A DNA stretch of 55,611 nt from CAZPNX01 sp964518765 (GTDB lineage Bacteria > Edwardsbacteria > AC1 > EtOH8). The stretch spans positions 1 through 55,611 of the forward strand of contig CAZFJC010000018.1 of the NCBI GenBank assembly GCA_964518765.1, in the 5' to 3' direction. Below, piece by piece: positions 23,809-32,817 of the stretch (positions within the stretch are counted from its first letter, which is position 1; each line of letters opens with the position of its first letter). Both the position numbers and the translations under genes were made by a program. The notes under the pieces were generated by a model, which saw nothing but the letters and a program-made list of their open reading frames with translations, was not told the DNA's origin and made no database searches.

Positions 23809-25020
23809 ATGATCCTCACTCTCGCCCTGCGCAACATCCGACGGCAGAAGCGCCGGACTGTCTTCACCGTTTTGACCATGGTCGGCGGCTTCACCCTGGC
23901 CTCCTGGAGCATCGGCATCGCCGATGGCTCCTACAACAAAGTCATCGACCTGTTCACCCGCACCCAGACAGGCCACATCCAGGTCCACGCCGGGGATTAC
24001 CTGGACCGCCCCTCGCTGTACAAGACGGTGGACGACTATGAGGAAGTGGGGGCCGCCATCCAGGTCGTCCGCGAGGTGGAGTCCTGGTCGCCCCAGGTTT
24101 TCGCCGCGGGCCTGGGCTCGGTTGGCGGGAAGAGCGGAGCCCTGCAGATCGTGGGAATCGACCCGGCCCGCGAGTCGGCCACCACCGCTTTCGAAGGCAA
24201 GGTCAAGGTGGGAAAGACCCTGCCGGCATCACCCGGTCATTGGGCGGTCATCGGCAGGGGCCTGGCCCGGACGCTGGCGGCCGATGTCGACAGCCAGGTG
24301 GTGGTCGTCTCCCAGGCTGCCGACGGCTCCATCGCCAACGACGTCTACACCGTCTGCGGTGTGATGGAGAGCGGCGACGAGATGTCTGACCGGATGTCCC
24401 TTTACCTCCACATCGGCGATGCCCAGCGGCTACTGGCGCTGGAGGGCCGGGCCCACCAGATAACGGTGAACGTGACCGACATCCGGCGCACGGAAAAGAT
24501 TATCCGGAAGATCAGGGCGTCGTTGAACGACCGGGGTCTAGACGTCCAGCCCTGGCAGGTGGTGGCCAGCACCTTCTACCGAAGCATGGAGGCCGACAAG
24601 AAGGGCAACTACGTCATGCACTTCATCATCATGCTGATCGTGGCCATCGGTGTGCTAAACACGGTGCTGTTGTCCGTGCTGGAGCGCACCCGGGAGTACG
24701 GGGTGCTGCGTGCCCTGGGCACCACCCCCCGCCAGATACTCGCCATGGTCATCCTGGAGGTCTTCTGCCTGGCGGTTGTCAGCATCGCGATTGGCTGCGC
24801 CGCCGGCACCGCGCTAAACCTGATATTCCACTACAAGGGCATCGCCATACCGCCGACCGAGGTGGGCGGCATGGTCATGGACTCCATGACCTCGGAGGTG
24901 AACGCCAACACCTACATAACCCCCATCCTGCTGGTGCTGTTCTCGGCTATGGCGGTAAGCCTGTTCCCGGCCCGGATGGCCTCGAGGATCGAGCCTGCCC
25001 GGGCCATGCGTATGCACTGA
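23809..25020 (+). CDS. FtsX/MacB-type ABC transporter permease (first copy)
   Basis: 403 residues. Topology is TM1 (about 20-40), a ~210-residue periplasmic MacB_PCD-like domain, then three C-terminal helices with 'LSVLERTREYGVLRALGTTPRQILAMVILE', the FtsX/LolE coupling segment. This is the LolC/E and MacB type of permease, which moves substrate through the periplasm by mechanotransmission rather than across the membrane. The second permease begins 75 bases after it; together they would form a LolCE-like heterodimer. Confidence 0.93.
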   Translation: MILTLALRNIRRQKRRTVFTVLTMVGGFTLASWSIGIADGSYNKVIDLFTRTQTGHIQVHAGDYLDRPSLYKTVDDYEEVGAAIQVVREVESWSPQVFAAGLGSVGGKSGALQIVGIDPARESATTAFEGKVKVGKTLPASPGHWAVIGRGLARTLAADVDSQVVVVSQAADGSIANDVYTVCGVMESGDEMSDRMSLYLHIGDAQRLLALEGRAHQITVNVTDIRRTEKIIRKIRASLNDRGLDVQPWQVVASTFYRSMEADKKGNYVMHFIIMLIVAIGVLNTVLLSVLERTREYGVLRALGTTPRQILAMVILEVFCLAVVSIAIGCAAGTALNLIFHYKGIAIPPTEVGGMVMDSMTSEVNANTYITPILLVLFSAMAVSLFPARMASRIEPARAMRMH

Positions 25021-25095
25021 TCGGTTCATCGGTTCTGGACCGGTAAGGGCCATTTATCAGGTTATGTTCCTTTCGCGTATTTCGCGGGAATAAAG

Positions 25096-26322
25096 ATGAT
25101 AACGTTTATAAAACTCGCCTGGCGCAACCTGCTGCGCAATAAGCGCCGCACATTCATTTCCGGGCTGGCCATCGGGGTGGGCCTGGGCGCCTTGATGCTG
25201 ACCGACGCCGTGATGTACGGAGTGATAAACAGCATGGTTCGCCTGGCCACCTCGTCCTTCATGGGCCACGCCCAGATTCATCGGGAGGGTTTCCGCCAGT
25301 CGCGCGACGTCCAGTTGACAGTGGCCTATCCAGACCGATTGCTTGCGGACCTAGGGCGGGATCCCGCGGTCCAGAGCTTCGCACCGCGCACCTTTTGCCT
25401 GGCCATGATCAGCTCACCGGCCAACGTCAGCAGTGTGGAGCTGGTCGGCATCGACCCCGCCCCGGAGAGGGAGCTCTCCAAGTTCGACGACGCCATCGTC
25501 AGCGGCGGCTATTTCGAGGGCGACGAACCCCGCGATATAGTCATCGGCGCCAAGTTGGCCGAGATCCTGGAGGTGGGCCTGGGGGACAGGACGGTGGTGA
25601 CCGTATCCCAGGCTTACGGCGGCGACCTCTCCCAGGAGATGTTCCGCGTCTCCGGCGTTTTCGACATGAGGGACCGGGCCATGAACACCGGGCTGGCGCT
25701 GGTCAGGCTGCCGAAGGCCCAGGCGATGCTGGGTTTGGGCGATTATTTCCACGAGGTGGCGGTCAGGTTCAGGAACCTCGACATGAGCCGGGACACCCTG
25801 CTGCCCTTCTGGAGCCGGTACTCGCAGGGCGGGAACGAGGCCCTGTCATGGCTTAAGATCATGCCCCAGATAAAATCCATGATAGATCTTTCGGGCATAA
25901 GCGTGCTGATAACGGCGCTGGTGCTTATGGGGGTGGTGGCCTTCGTTATCCTGAACACCCTGTTCATGTCGCTTTTCGAGCGGCAGTTCGAATTCGGCGT
26001 GCTCCGGGCCCTGGGGACAAGCGCCCGCGGGATAGCCGGACTTCTGCTGTGCGAGGCCGGCTCCCTGGCCCTGGTGAGCATCGCCATCGGGCTGGTCCTG
26101 GGCACGGCCAGTATACTCATACTGGGCGCGTTGGGCATCAGCTACGCCGGGGCCGAGTTCTACGGCCTGACGTTCTCCGAGGTCATCCGCCCCGAACTTC
26201 ACCTCAGCCAGTACACCATCTACCCCGCCTGGATCTTCATCTTCACGGTGCTGGTCGGCGTCTACCCCGCGGTCCACGCCGCCCGCATCCCCCCGGCCCG
26301 GGCCATGAGGAAGAGCTTTTGA
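25096..26322 (+). CDS. FtsX/MacB-type ABC transporter permease (second copy)
   Basis: 408 residues with the same layout as the preceding permease: TM1 after 'LAWRNLLRNKRRTFISGLAIGVG', periplasmic domain, and a C-terminal three-helix bundle with 'MSLFERQFEFGVLRALGTSARGIAGLLLCEAGSLA'. Divergence between the two suggests distinct LolC-like and LolE-like roles. The ATG is preceded by GGGAATAAAG. The next reading frame (broken hydrolase) starts 27 bases after its stop. Confidence 0.93.
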   Translation: MITFIKLAWRNLLRNKRRTFISGLAIGVGLGALMLTDAVMYGVINSMVRLATSSFMGHAQIHREGFRQSRDVQLTVAYPDRLLADLGRDPAVQSFAPRTFCLAMISSPANVSSVELVGIDPAPERELSKFDDAIVSGGYFEGDEPRDIVIGAKLAEILEVGLGDRTVVTVSQAYGGDLSQEMFRVSGVFDMRDRAMNTGLALVRLPKAQAMLGLGDYFHEVAVRFRNLDMSRDTLLPFWSRYSQGGNEALSWLKIMPQIKSMIDLSGISVLITALVLMGVVAFVILNTLFMSLFERQFEFGVLRALGTSARGIAGLLLCEAGSLALVSIAIGLVLGTASILILGALGISYAGAEFYGLTFSEVIRPELHLSQYTIYPAWIFIFTVLVGVYPAVHAARIPPARAMRKSF

Positions 26323-26349
26323 ACCGTAAACCAAGGAAGATAAGGCCGG

Positions 26350-27391
26350 ATGCCCTTGAAAGTAACAGGCTTATGCGTCTTGGCCTTGGCTATGATGCCC
26401 ATTCCATGCCTTGCAGGAGGAGCCCCCATGGAAAATAACCCGTACCAGAAAAGGCTTGATAGCCTTGCGAAGTCCGAGCGGTTCCAAGAGGCCTTGGAAC
26501 TCGTAAAGTCGGTTGGGAGAGATTTCCCCGAAAGGGATTTTCAGCTATCCAAGGACCTGGCCGATCTCCATCGGCGGTCCGGCGACCTGGGAAAATGCCT
26601 GGACGTCTGGTAGGCCGGGCACGTCAAGGGTTACTTTTACTGCCTGTATCCGACTATCCACTTCTTTGCCCCGTTTGTCAAGCTGGAGCGTTTCCTCAAG
26701 CTGTCGCAGATAGACCTTGAGCTTAGGAACAAAGCTAATGAGGCGGCCAGGATGTCCTTCCACTTGATCGCGCCGGAAGGCGTCCCCGAAGGGACGACCC
26801 GACCTCTGATCATGATACTTCACGGCGGGGGAAGCAACATTGAGGTGGAGATGCGTCACTGGAGGTCACCGTTCCTCAAGGACCCCTGCCTGACGCTTTT
26901 TGTGAAGTCCCACCGCCGTATCGATTTCGACACCTACGGCCTGGAGAGGTGGCGGCTCGCTGGCCATGAACGGGCTTCTCGACATTTACGAAAGGATCGC
27001 CTCCAAACACCGAGTGGATACTGGGCGGGTGGCCCTGGCCGGGATCTCGGCCGGAGCCCTGGTGGTCATGGAGGCGGCATTCGAGGGCAGGTTCCGGGTC
27101 TCCGGGTTCATTGGGCTCTGTCCGGACGTGAAGCCGGAGAAGTTCTACAGCGCCTTAGTAAGCAAGGCGTCCCGGAAAGGCATCAAGGGCGTGATGATAT
27201 ACGGAGGAAAGGATCCCCGGCTGGACGACCAGAGGAAGACGTCGCAGCTGCTGGCCGAATCCGGCTACCGCCACAGCCTTATGGTCATCCCCGGCCTGGG
27301 GCACTGGTACCTCGAGAACATGGGGGACGTGATAGATTCGGGATTGAGGGAGATCTTCGGAAGCAAATTCGGCTCCGGAGATGAGAGCTAA
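26350..27391 (+). pseudogene. Disrupted exported alpha/beta hydrolase (esterase-like)
   Basis: A signal peptide ('VTGLCVLALAMMPIPCLAGG') and a helical N-terminal segment are read to an in-frame TAG at 26611. The same frame then continues ('FFAPFVKLERFLKLSQIDLEL', 'RPLIMILHGGGSN'), and a frame change near 26945-26950 leads into the last part ('GGGSLAMNGLLDIYERI', nucleophile motif GISAG, 'VMIYGGKDP', 'VIPGLGHWY' with the catalytic His). Joined together this is a complete serine hydrolase of about 345 residues. There are therefore two lesions, a stop and an indel. They may be true decay or sequencing errors. It sits inside the TetR/LolA-like/ABC operon. Confidence 0.85.
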
Positions 27392-27457
27392 ACCATCGAT
27401 GAATGCCTTTTCGCAGAGTTGATATCGCCCAATTGGTCAATAGTGTGAGGCTCTTAC

Positions 27458-28162
27458 ATGAGACATTTCGACGACGGACAGCACCTGATGGAGGCCAAGG
27501 GCTTGGTCAAGATATACCGGGACAACGGCCTTCCGGTGGAGGCGGTGCGCGGCATCGATCTCACAATACATTACGGCGAGTTCGCCGCTCTGGTCGGTCC
27601 TTCCGGGTCGGGGAAGACGACATTACTCAATCTGATATCCGGGCTTGACGCACCCACCTCCGGAAACGTCGTGCTGGCTGGCCGCGAGATATCTTCCATG
27701 ACCGGACGGGAGCTTTCGGATTTTCGCCGCGATCATATCGGCTTTATCTTCCAGGCCTACAACCTGATACCGGTGCTGACGGTGGAGGAGAACGTGGAGT
27801 ATGTGATGGTGCTGCAGGGGATCCCCGGGAAGGAGCGGCGCCGGAGGGTGGCGGAGATCCTCGAACTGGTGGGGCTGGAGGGCTATCAGGACCGACTGCC
27901 GCCCAAGCTCTCAGGCGGCCAGCAACAGCGGGTGGCCGTGGCCCGGGCCATGGCCGCCCGGCCCTCCATCATCCTGGCCGACGAGCCCACCGCCAACCTG
28001 GATTCCAGGACGGCCGAGCAGCTGATGGACATGATGCACCGTCTGAACCACGACAACAAGATGACCTTCGTCTTCTCCACCCACGACGGACTGGTCATGG
28101 ACAAGGCCGAGAGGATTATCGCCATCAAGGACGGGCGGATAGAATCGGACATCGATAAATGA
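27458..28162 (+). CDS. ABC transporter ATP-binding protein (LolD/MacB type)
   Basis: 234 residues. Walker A GPSGSGKTT, Q-loop in 'GFIFQAYNLIPVLTVEENV', signature 'LSGGQQQRVAVARAM', Walker B 'IILADEPTANLDS' and H-loop 'FSTHD'. The 'AYNLIPVLTVEENV' segment is characteristic of LolD/MacB ATPases. GAGG lies seven bases before the ATG at 27458, which is preferred over the ATG at 27488. It should energise the two FtsX-type permeases upstream, even though the broken hydrolase gene intervenes. Confidence 0.95.
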   Translation: MRHFDDGQHLMEAKGLVKIYRDNGLPVEAVRGIDLTIHYGEFAALVGPSGSGKTTLLNLISGLDAPTSGNVVLAGREISSMTGRELSDFRRDHIGFIFQAYNLIPVLTVEENVEYVMVLQGIPGKERRRRVAEILELVGLEGYQDRLPPKLSGGQQQRVAVARAMAARPSIILADEPTANLDSRTAEQLMDMMHRLNHDNKMTFVFSTHDGLVMDKAERIIAIKDGRIESDIDK

Positions 28163-28256
28163 GCGCGTTCTCGGTCCGGGGAATGGCGCGCGGGAAGGGC
28201 CGCTGGACGGCCCGGATGGTCCTGGGCGGGAAAGCGCCCGGGAGGCAGGACGTACT

Positions 28257-29513
28257 GTGCGTCCGTGGCTTCGGGAACCGTGTATGAGGTCGCGTTGCTT
28301 GCTTGCCGCTTTGCTCTGGACGCTGGCCTTCAACGCGGGACCGGCGCCCTCCCAGCCGTCGCTGGCCGGCTACAGCAAGACCTTCGTCGTTACTTTGTGG
28401 CCTCCGGCGGTCGCAGGCGCCCCGCCTCCGGCCCGGGAATGGTCGCTGCACGACGCCCTGCGGCTGAAATTCGCCTGGGCCTTGAATGATGGCTTGTCCT
28501 TCAACCTGGCATATGGCCTGGTGCCGCAGGTTCGCAATCCTACTGCCGGCTTTGGCCTGTCCGCGGGTTCCCGTCGATACAGGATCGACGACGTCAGGCC
28601 TAGAATCTACCCCTGGTATCAATGGGACAGCGGGCATTTCACCCTCGGGCACAACCTCGACCGGGCTTACGTTCGACTGAGCCGGGGTCCTGTCGATCAT
28701 TTTATCGGTCGTCAGGCGGTCGCCTGGGGCAGCGCCCGCATCGTCAACCCCACCGACGTCGTCGCCCCCTACCCTTTCACCGAGTTGGACGCCGAGGAGC
28801 GCGTCGGCGTCGACGCCCTACGGGCCGTACTCCAGCTCGGAGGACTTTCCTTCGCCGAGGCCGGGGTGGTGTCTGGAAGGAACTTCCACGCCGACAGCAG
28901 CGCTGCCTATATCAGGATAAAAACGCACTGGGCGATGACCGACATCGCACCCGTCATCGTGCTTTACCGGGGGCACCTGATGGCAGGGATGGACTTGGCC
29001 GGTTCCATGGGAGGGGCCGGAGTTTGGCTAGAGGCAGCATACACCAGGTATCGGCTTGGAGAGAAAAACCTTGCGGATATCAGATACTCCTGGCGCGTTA
29101 CGTCGGGATGTGATTTCCGCCTATCACAAAGCATCTATTCCTTCATTGAATACCATTTCAATGGAGACGGGGAGAACGATCCTGCTTTTTACCGGCAGAA
29201 CTCCGTAAAGCCTGGGTTCCGGGACGGCCCGGTGTACCTGATGGGGCGACACTACCTGATACCCTCCCTGGCCTGGCAGATACATCCTTTATTGAATTCG
29301 TCGACCATGCCGCTTGTCAATCTCGGCGATCTTTCGTGCATTCTTTCGCAAAGTTTGGAGTTCAACGTAACCCAAGATTCCTATTTGTCAGCTGGTGCCT
29401 ACGCTCCTTTTGGGGGGAATGACGTTCGCCCGTCATCTGGATACCCGCCGGCCTTATCTGAATTCGGCAGCTATCCCCTGGTTTTATTCTTGTCGTACGG
29501 ATGCTACTTTTAA
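28257..29513 (+). CDS. Probable outer-membrane beta-barrel protein of the ABC module
   Basis: 418 residues from GTG at 28257 (GGAGG eleven bases upstream); the ATG at 28284 is an alternative and leaves a clean signal peptide. Alternating hydrophobic strands run through the protein and it ends 'FLSYGCYF', with a terminal Phe as in many OMPs. 'RQAVAWGSARIVNPTDVVAPYPFTELDAEERVG' resembles the DUF1302-type barrel signature. Relatives of that type accompany LolA-like and exporter genes, so an outer-membrane role for this module is plausible. A strong terminator follows. Confidence 0.75.
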   Translation: MRPWLREPCMRSRCLLAALLWTLAFNAGPAPSQPSLAGYSKTFVVTLWPPAVAGAPPPAREWSLHDALRLKFAWALNDGLSFNLAYGLVPQVRNPTAGFGLSAGSRRYRIDDVRPRIYPWYQWDSGHFTLGHNLDRAYVRLSRGPVDHFIGRQAVAWGSARIVNPTDVVAPYPFTELDAEERVGVDALRAVLQLGGLSFAEAGVVSGRNFHADSSAAYIRIKTHWAMTDIAPVIVLYRGHLMAGMDLAGSMGGAGVWLEAAYTRYRLGEKNLADIRYSWRVTSGCDFRLSQSIYSFIEYHFNGDGENDPAFYRQNSVKPGFRDGPVYLMGRHYLIPSLAWQIHPLLNSSTMPLVNLGDLSCILSQSLEFNVTQDSYLSAGAYAPFGGNDVRPSSGYPPALSEFGSYPLVLFLSYGCYF

Positions 29514-29518
29514 AGCGG

Positions 29519-29550
29519 AAGGGCCGCCTTCGGAAAGGCGGCCCTTTTTT
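29519..29550 (+). terminator. Intrinsic terminator of the TetR/ABC operon
   Basis: AAGGGCCGCCTT (29519-29530) pairs with AAGGCGGCCCTT (29535-29546) over a four-base loop and runs into TTTTTT. It lies 5 bases after the OMP stop, between convergent genes. Confidence 0.9.
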
Positions 29551-29566
29551 CTTAGCGCAAAACGCC

Positions 29567-30529
29567 CTAGCGATTCTCCATCAGCCAGTGCTGGGCCGGG
29601 CCGAAGCCCATCCTGGCGGCGACCTTCATGTCGGCGGCCGCACTCTGCCGCTCCCCTAATTCTAAATAGGAGATAGCTCTGTTATAATAGGCTTGGGGGT
29701 CGCCGGGATTGATGACGATGGCCCGGCTGTATCCCTCGACCGCCTGCTGCTGCTCGCCCAAATAGTAGTGGGACAGGGCCCGGTTGAAGTGCGTCTGGTA
29801 GTCGTCCGGGTCCAGGGCCAGGGCCTTGTCGTACTCGGCCACCGCCTGGCGGTGCCTGCCCATCATATTGTAGACGTATCCCAAGTTGTAGAACCCCGGG
29901 GCGAAGCTTGGGTCCAGCGCCAGCCCCCGGCCGTAGGCTATGGCCGCGCCCTCGAAGTCCTCGATGGCCGTTAAAAAGGAACCGCGCTCGAACCACTCCT
30001 TGGCCGATAGCCGGTTGGCGTTGGCGGTGTATGTTTGCTGGATGCTCTCCCTGGCCTGGTCGGTCTTGACGTTCTCCAGCTGCTTCCTGAGCCTTTCGTT
30101 CTCGGCCAGGGCTGCATCAGCCTTGCGTTTGAGCTCCTCCAGTTCCTTCATCTTCGATTGGTTCCGCTTCATGGCCTCCAGATCAGCTGCCACCTTGGCC
30201 GGATCGGCCTCCACCTTGGCCCTAAGCCAGTACTCCCGGCCGTTCCATTTCTCCTCCATGATCTGGGTCTGGACCACCCCGGCGGTCATGGCCGTGATCT
30301 GGTCCATGGTCAGCTGGGCGTTCTTGACCTCGGTATAGCTCTCCAGGTAGGTGCCCAACTCCTCCAACAGCGCCCTTTTGACCTGCTCCAGGGCCGTGGA
30401 CCGACTGGACAGCTTGCTGTCGGCTTCTCCGGCCTCGTAGGTGTACTCCCTGACGAATGTCTGCAAAGATGCTCCGGCCGGCTGCAGAATGAATGTCAGC
30501 CCTAATACGATCAAAGCCGTTTTCTTCAT
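29567..30529 (-). CDS. Exported TPR-repeat protein
   Basis: 320 residues with a signal peptide. The N-terminal domain (about 22-110, 'YTYEAGEADSKLSSRSTALEQVKRALLEELGTYLE') resembles envelope domains that precede LPP20/FlgT-like folds. A coiled coil follows (about 120-160), then about four TPRs (190-310) with 'GFYNLGYVYNMMGRHRQAVAEYDKALALDP'. AAGGAG lies close to the ATG. It is downstream of mnmE, 45 bases away, on the same strand. Probably a periplasmic scaffold; partners unknown. Confidence 0.85.
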   Translation of the reverse strand: MKKTALIVLGLTFILQPAGASLQTFVREYTYEAGEADSKLSSRSTALEQVKRALLEELGTYLESYTEVKNAQLTMDQITAMTAGVVQTQIMEEKWNGREYWLRAKVEADPAKVAADLEAMKRNQSKMKELEELKRKADAALAENERLRKQLENVKTDQARESIQQTYTANANRLSAKEWFERGSFLTAIEDFEGAAIAYGRGLALDPSFAPGFYNLGYVYNMMGRHRQAVAEYDKALALDPDDYQTHFNRALSHYYLGEQQQAVEGYSRAIVINPGDPQAYYNRAISYLELGERQSAAADMKVAARMGFGPAQHWLMENR

Positions 30530-30574
30530 GATCGCTCCTTATCGCGTGCGCTTTGTCCCTTAACCCCGGCAGTA

Positions 30575-31957
30575 TCATTTACCGATGCAGAACCTCTCGA
30601 ATATCCTCTCCAGGACTTCGGCGCCTATATCGCCGCCTTCCGCCCGGCGGTAGGCCTCCCCGGTGATCTCGTCCAAAGCCGCCACCGCGGCCCTAACGTC
30701 CCCGGCCAGAAGATCGTAAGGCCTCCTTTCCAACAGACCACTGGCCGCCTCTGCCAGCAAATCTTTTGACCGTCGGAGCGCCTCCACCTGTCTGACGTTG
30801 GCCGCGGCCACCCCACCAGCTTCCGCCCCTCGGCCGCCGGTCAGCTCCGCCACCATGGCCTCCTCCAGCTTGGCCAGGCCGGCCCCGGTCAGGGCCGAAA
30901 GACGCACCCAGCCCTTCTGGGCGGTGAAGGCCGGCTTGAGGTCCCCCTTGTTCAGAACCACTATCCTTGCCAGGTTTTTAGTCTGTTCCAGCAGCTTTTT
31001 ATCTTCGGGCCTTGGCGGTTTTGAGCCGTCGATCACCAAAAGCACCAAATCGGCCTGCTCCAGCTTCTCCCGGGCCCTTTCCACCCCCATGGCCTCTATC
31101 TGGTCGGCCGGCTCGCGTACCCCGGCGGTGTCGAATAGGCGCACCGGCAGGCCCCGCACTTCGATGAAGCCCTCCAGCACGTCCCGGGTGGTTCCCGGCT
31201 GCTCGGTGACGATGGCCCGTTCCTGGCGCAGCAGCAGATTGAACAGGCTGGACTTGCCGGTGTTGGGCCGGCCGGCTATCACCGCCCGGGCTCCGTCGCG
31301 CAGTAGCCTGGCTGTCCGGCTCTCCTCCAAAACACAATCCAACTCTTTGGAAGATTTCTCTATCACCTCCAAGACATCGTTGACTACCGGTTGGGGCAGG
31401 TCTTCCTCGGGGAAGTCGATGGCCGCCTCCAGTTGGGCCAGCACCTCCAAAAGGTCGGATCTGATGGCTCCAACCCTCCGGGAAAATCCTCCCTCCAACC
31501 GCTCCAGGGCTGCCCTGGCCGCGGCCAAGGTTCCGGCCTCAATGATGTCGGCCACCGCCTCGGCCTGGGACAGGTCCAGCTGGCCGTTCAGATAGGCGCG
31601 GAGGGTGAACTCGCCGGGCCTGGCCGGCCTGGCGCCGGCCAGCACCGCCAGCTCGACCACGGCCGGCGCCGCTGCCCCCCCGCCGTGGCAGGTTATTTCG
31701 ACTGTATCCTCTCCGGTGAAGCTGCGCGGCCCCCTGAGCATGGCCAGCATCACTTCGTCCACCGCCTGGCCGCGCTGGGTAACGATATATCCATGCTGAA
31801 TTGTATGATCCGCCATCTGAGATGGTTTGGTTTTGCCCTGAAAGATCCTGTCGGCCACCTCTGCAGCCTGCGGTCCGGAGATGCGTACCACCGCCAAAGC
31901 CGCCCGCCCCGGCGCGGTGGAGACGGCCACGATGGTATCTTTTATGCTCCTGTCCAT
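30575..31957 (-). CDS. mnmE: tRNA uridine-5-carboxymethylaminomethyl modification GTPase MnmE
   Basis: 460 residues from the ATG at 31957. The N-terminal folate-binding domain has 'TIVAVSTAPGRAALAVVRISG'. The G domain carries GRPNTGKSS (G1), 'PGTTRD' (G2), 'DTAGVRE' (G3) and 'NKGD' (G4). The C-terminal 'RFCIGK' is the conserved catalytic CxGK. With MnmG it modifies wobble U34 of certain tRNAs. The start is set by a promoter whose -10 ends seven bases upstream, suggesting a leaderless message; a four-residue longer start is inside the spacing. Confidence 0.96.
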   Translation of the reverse strand: MDRSIKDTIVAVSTAPGRAALAVVRISGPQAAEVADRIFQGKTKPSQMADHTIQHGYIVTQRGQAVDEVMLAMLRGPRSFTGEDTVEITCHGGGAAAPAVVELAVLAGARPARPGEFTLRAYLNGQLDLSQAEAVADIIEAGTLAAARAALERLEGGFSRRVGAIRSDLLEVLAQLEAAIDFPEEDLPQPVVNDVLEVIEKSSKELDCVLEESRTARLLRDGARAVIAGRPNTGKSSLFNLLLRQERAIVTEQPGTTRDVLEGFIEVRGLPVRLFDTAGVREPADQIEAMGVERAREKLEQADLVLLVIDGSKPPRPEDKKLLEQTKNLARIVVLNKGDLKPAFTAQKGWVRLSALTGAGLAKLEEAMVAELTGGRGAEAGGVAAANVRQVEALRRSKDLLAEAASGLLERRPYDLLAGDVRAAVAALDEITGEAYRRAEGGDIGAEVLERIFERFCIGK

Positions 31958-31964
31958 GCCGAAT

Positions 31965-31993
31965 AGCATACTTTATGCTCATGCAAAAATCAA
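31965..31993 (-). promoter_or_regulatory. Promoter for mnmE, apparently leaderless
   Basis: Minus-strand TTGATT (31988-31993), 17-base spacer, TATGCT (31965-31970), then seven bases to the ATG. Transcription should start at or next to the start codon. Confidence 0.65.
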
Positions 31994-32005
31994 GCAAAAT
32001 ATCGC

Positions 32006-32034
32006 TTGACTAGACAGGGGAAACAATGTATCTT
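32006..32034 (+). promoter_or_regulatory. Promoter for the YkuD transpeptidase gene
   Basis: TTGACT (32006-32011), a 17-base spacer and TATCTT (32029-32034), back to back with the mnmE promoter. It overlaps the ATG at 32026, which is why the start at 32062 is preferred. Confidence 0.65.
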
Positions 32035-32061
32035 AATAGCCTGGGTTTGTTATCTCGTAGT

Positions 32062-32808
32062 ATGAAAAATTTAATTACGATCGCCATAATTCTGGCGACG
32101 TCCATTATGCCCGCAGCTGCCCAGACCTTCAAGCAGAAGCAACTTAAATACGAGAGGGTCCGGGACGCCTTCACCGAGAAGGAGGAGGGGCTGAAATACC
32201 TCTGCCGAAGCAAGCGAATCTCCTACCCCCCAAGGAGCCTTTTTATTCGAATCCTGAAAAAGGAACAGACCGTGGAGGTCTGGGCCAAGGACTCCTCCGA
32301 CAAATATGTACCGCTCAAGTATTACCGAATATGCTCCTCCTCGGGCGACCTTGGCCCCAAGCGCCAGCGCGGCGATCTCCAGGTGCCGGAGGGCTTTTAT
32401 TACATTAACGACTTCAACCCCCACAGCAACTTCCATCTCTCCCTAGGCATCAGCTACCCCAACCGCTCGGATCTGATACTGAAGGAGGGGCGCGACCCGG
32501 GGGGAGCCATCTACATCCACGGCTCCTGCGTCACCATCGGCTGCGTGCCCATCACCGACGACAAGATCAAGGAGCTCTACGTCCTGGCGGTGGAGGCTCG
32601 GTCCGCGGGGCAATCTACTATTCCGGTGCATATCTTCCCTTCAAGGCTGGACAGCGCCGGAATGGCGCAGCTGGAGTTGGAGTACGGACAAAGCTGGAAG
32701 CACCTGTTATTTTGGAGGGATTTGGCGGTGGGCTATCGCATCTTCGAGGAGAGGGGCCGACTGCCGGCCGTCACCATAGACCGAAAAGGGAAATACATCT
32801 GCAGGTAA
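32062..32808 (+). CDS. Exported L,D-transpeptidase (YkuD/ErfK type)
   Basis: 248 residues from the ATG at 32062; an upstream ATG at 32026 lies inside the promoter. Signal peptide 'KNLITIAIILATSIMPAAA'. The YkuD active site is 'IYIHGSCVTIGCVPITDDK' (HGxxxxxGCVxxxD), with catalytic Cys in GCV. Such enzymes make meso-DAP crosslinks or attach proteins to peptidoglycan. It is followed nine bases later by natA, though the functions look unrelated. Confidence 0.92.
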   Translation: MKNLITIAIILATSIMPAAAQTFKQKQLKYERVRDAFTEKEEGLKYLCRSKRISYPPRSLFIRILKKEQTVEVWAKDSSDKYVPLKYYRICSSSGDLGPKRQRGDLQVPEGFYYINDFNPHSNFHLSLGISYPNRSDLILKEGRDPGGAIYIHGSCVTIGCVPITDDKIKELYVLAVEARSAGQSTIPVHIFPSRLDSAGMAQLELEYGQSWKHLLFWRDLAVGYRIFEERGRLPAVTIDRKGKYICR

Positions 32809-32817
32809 AAATTAAGG

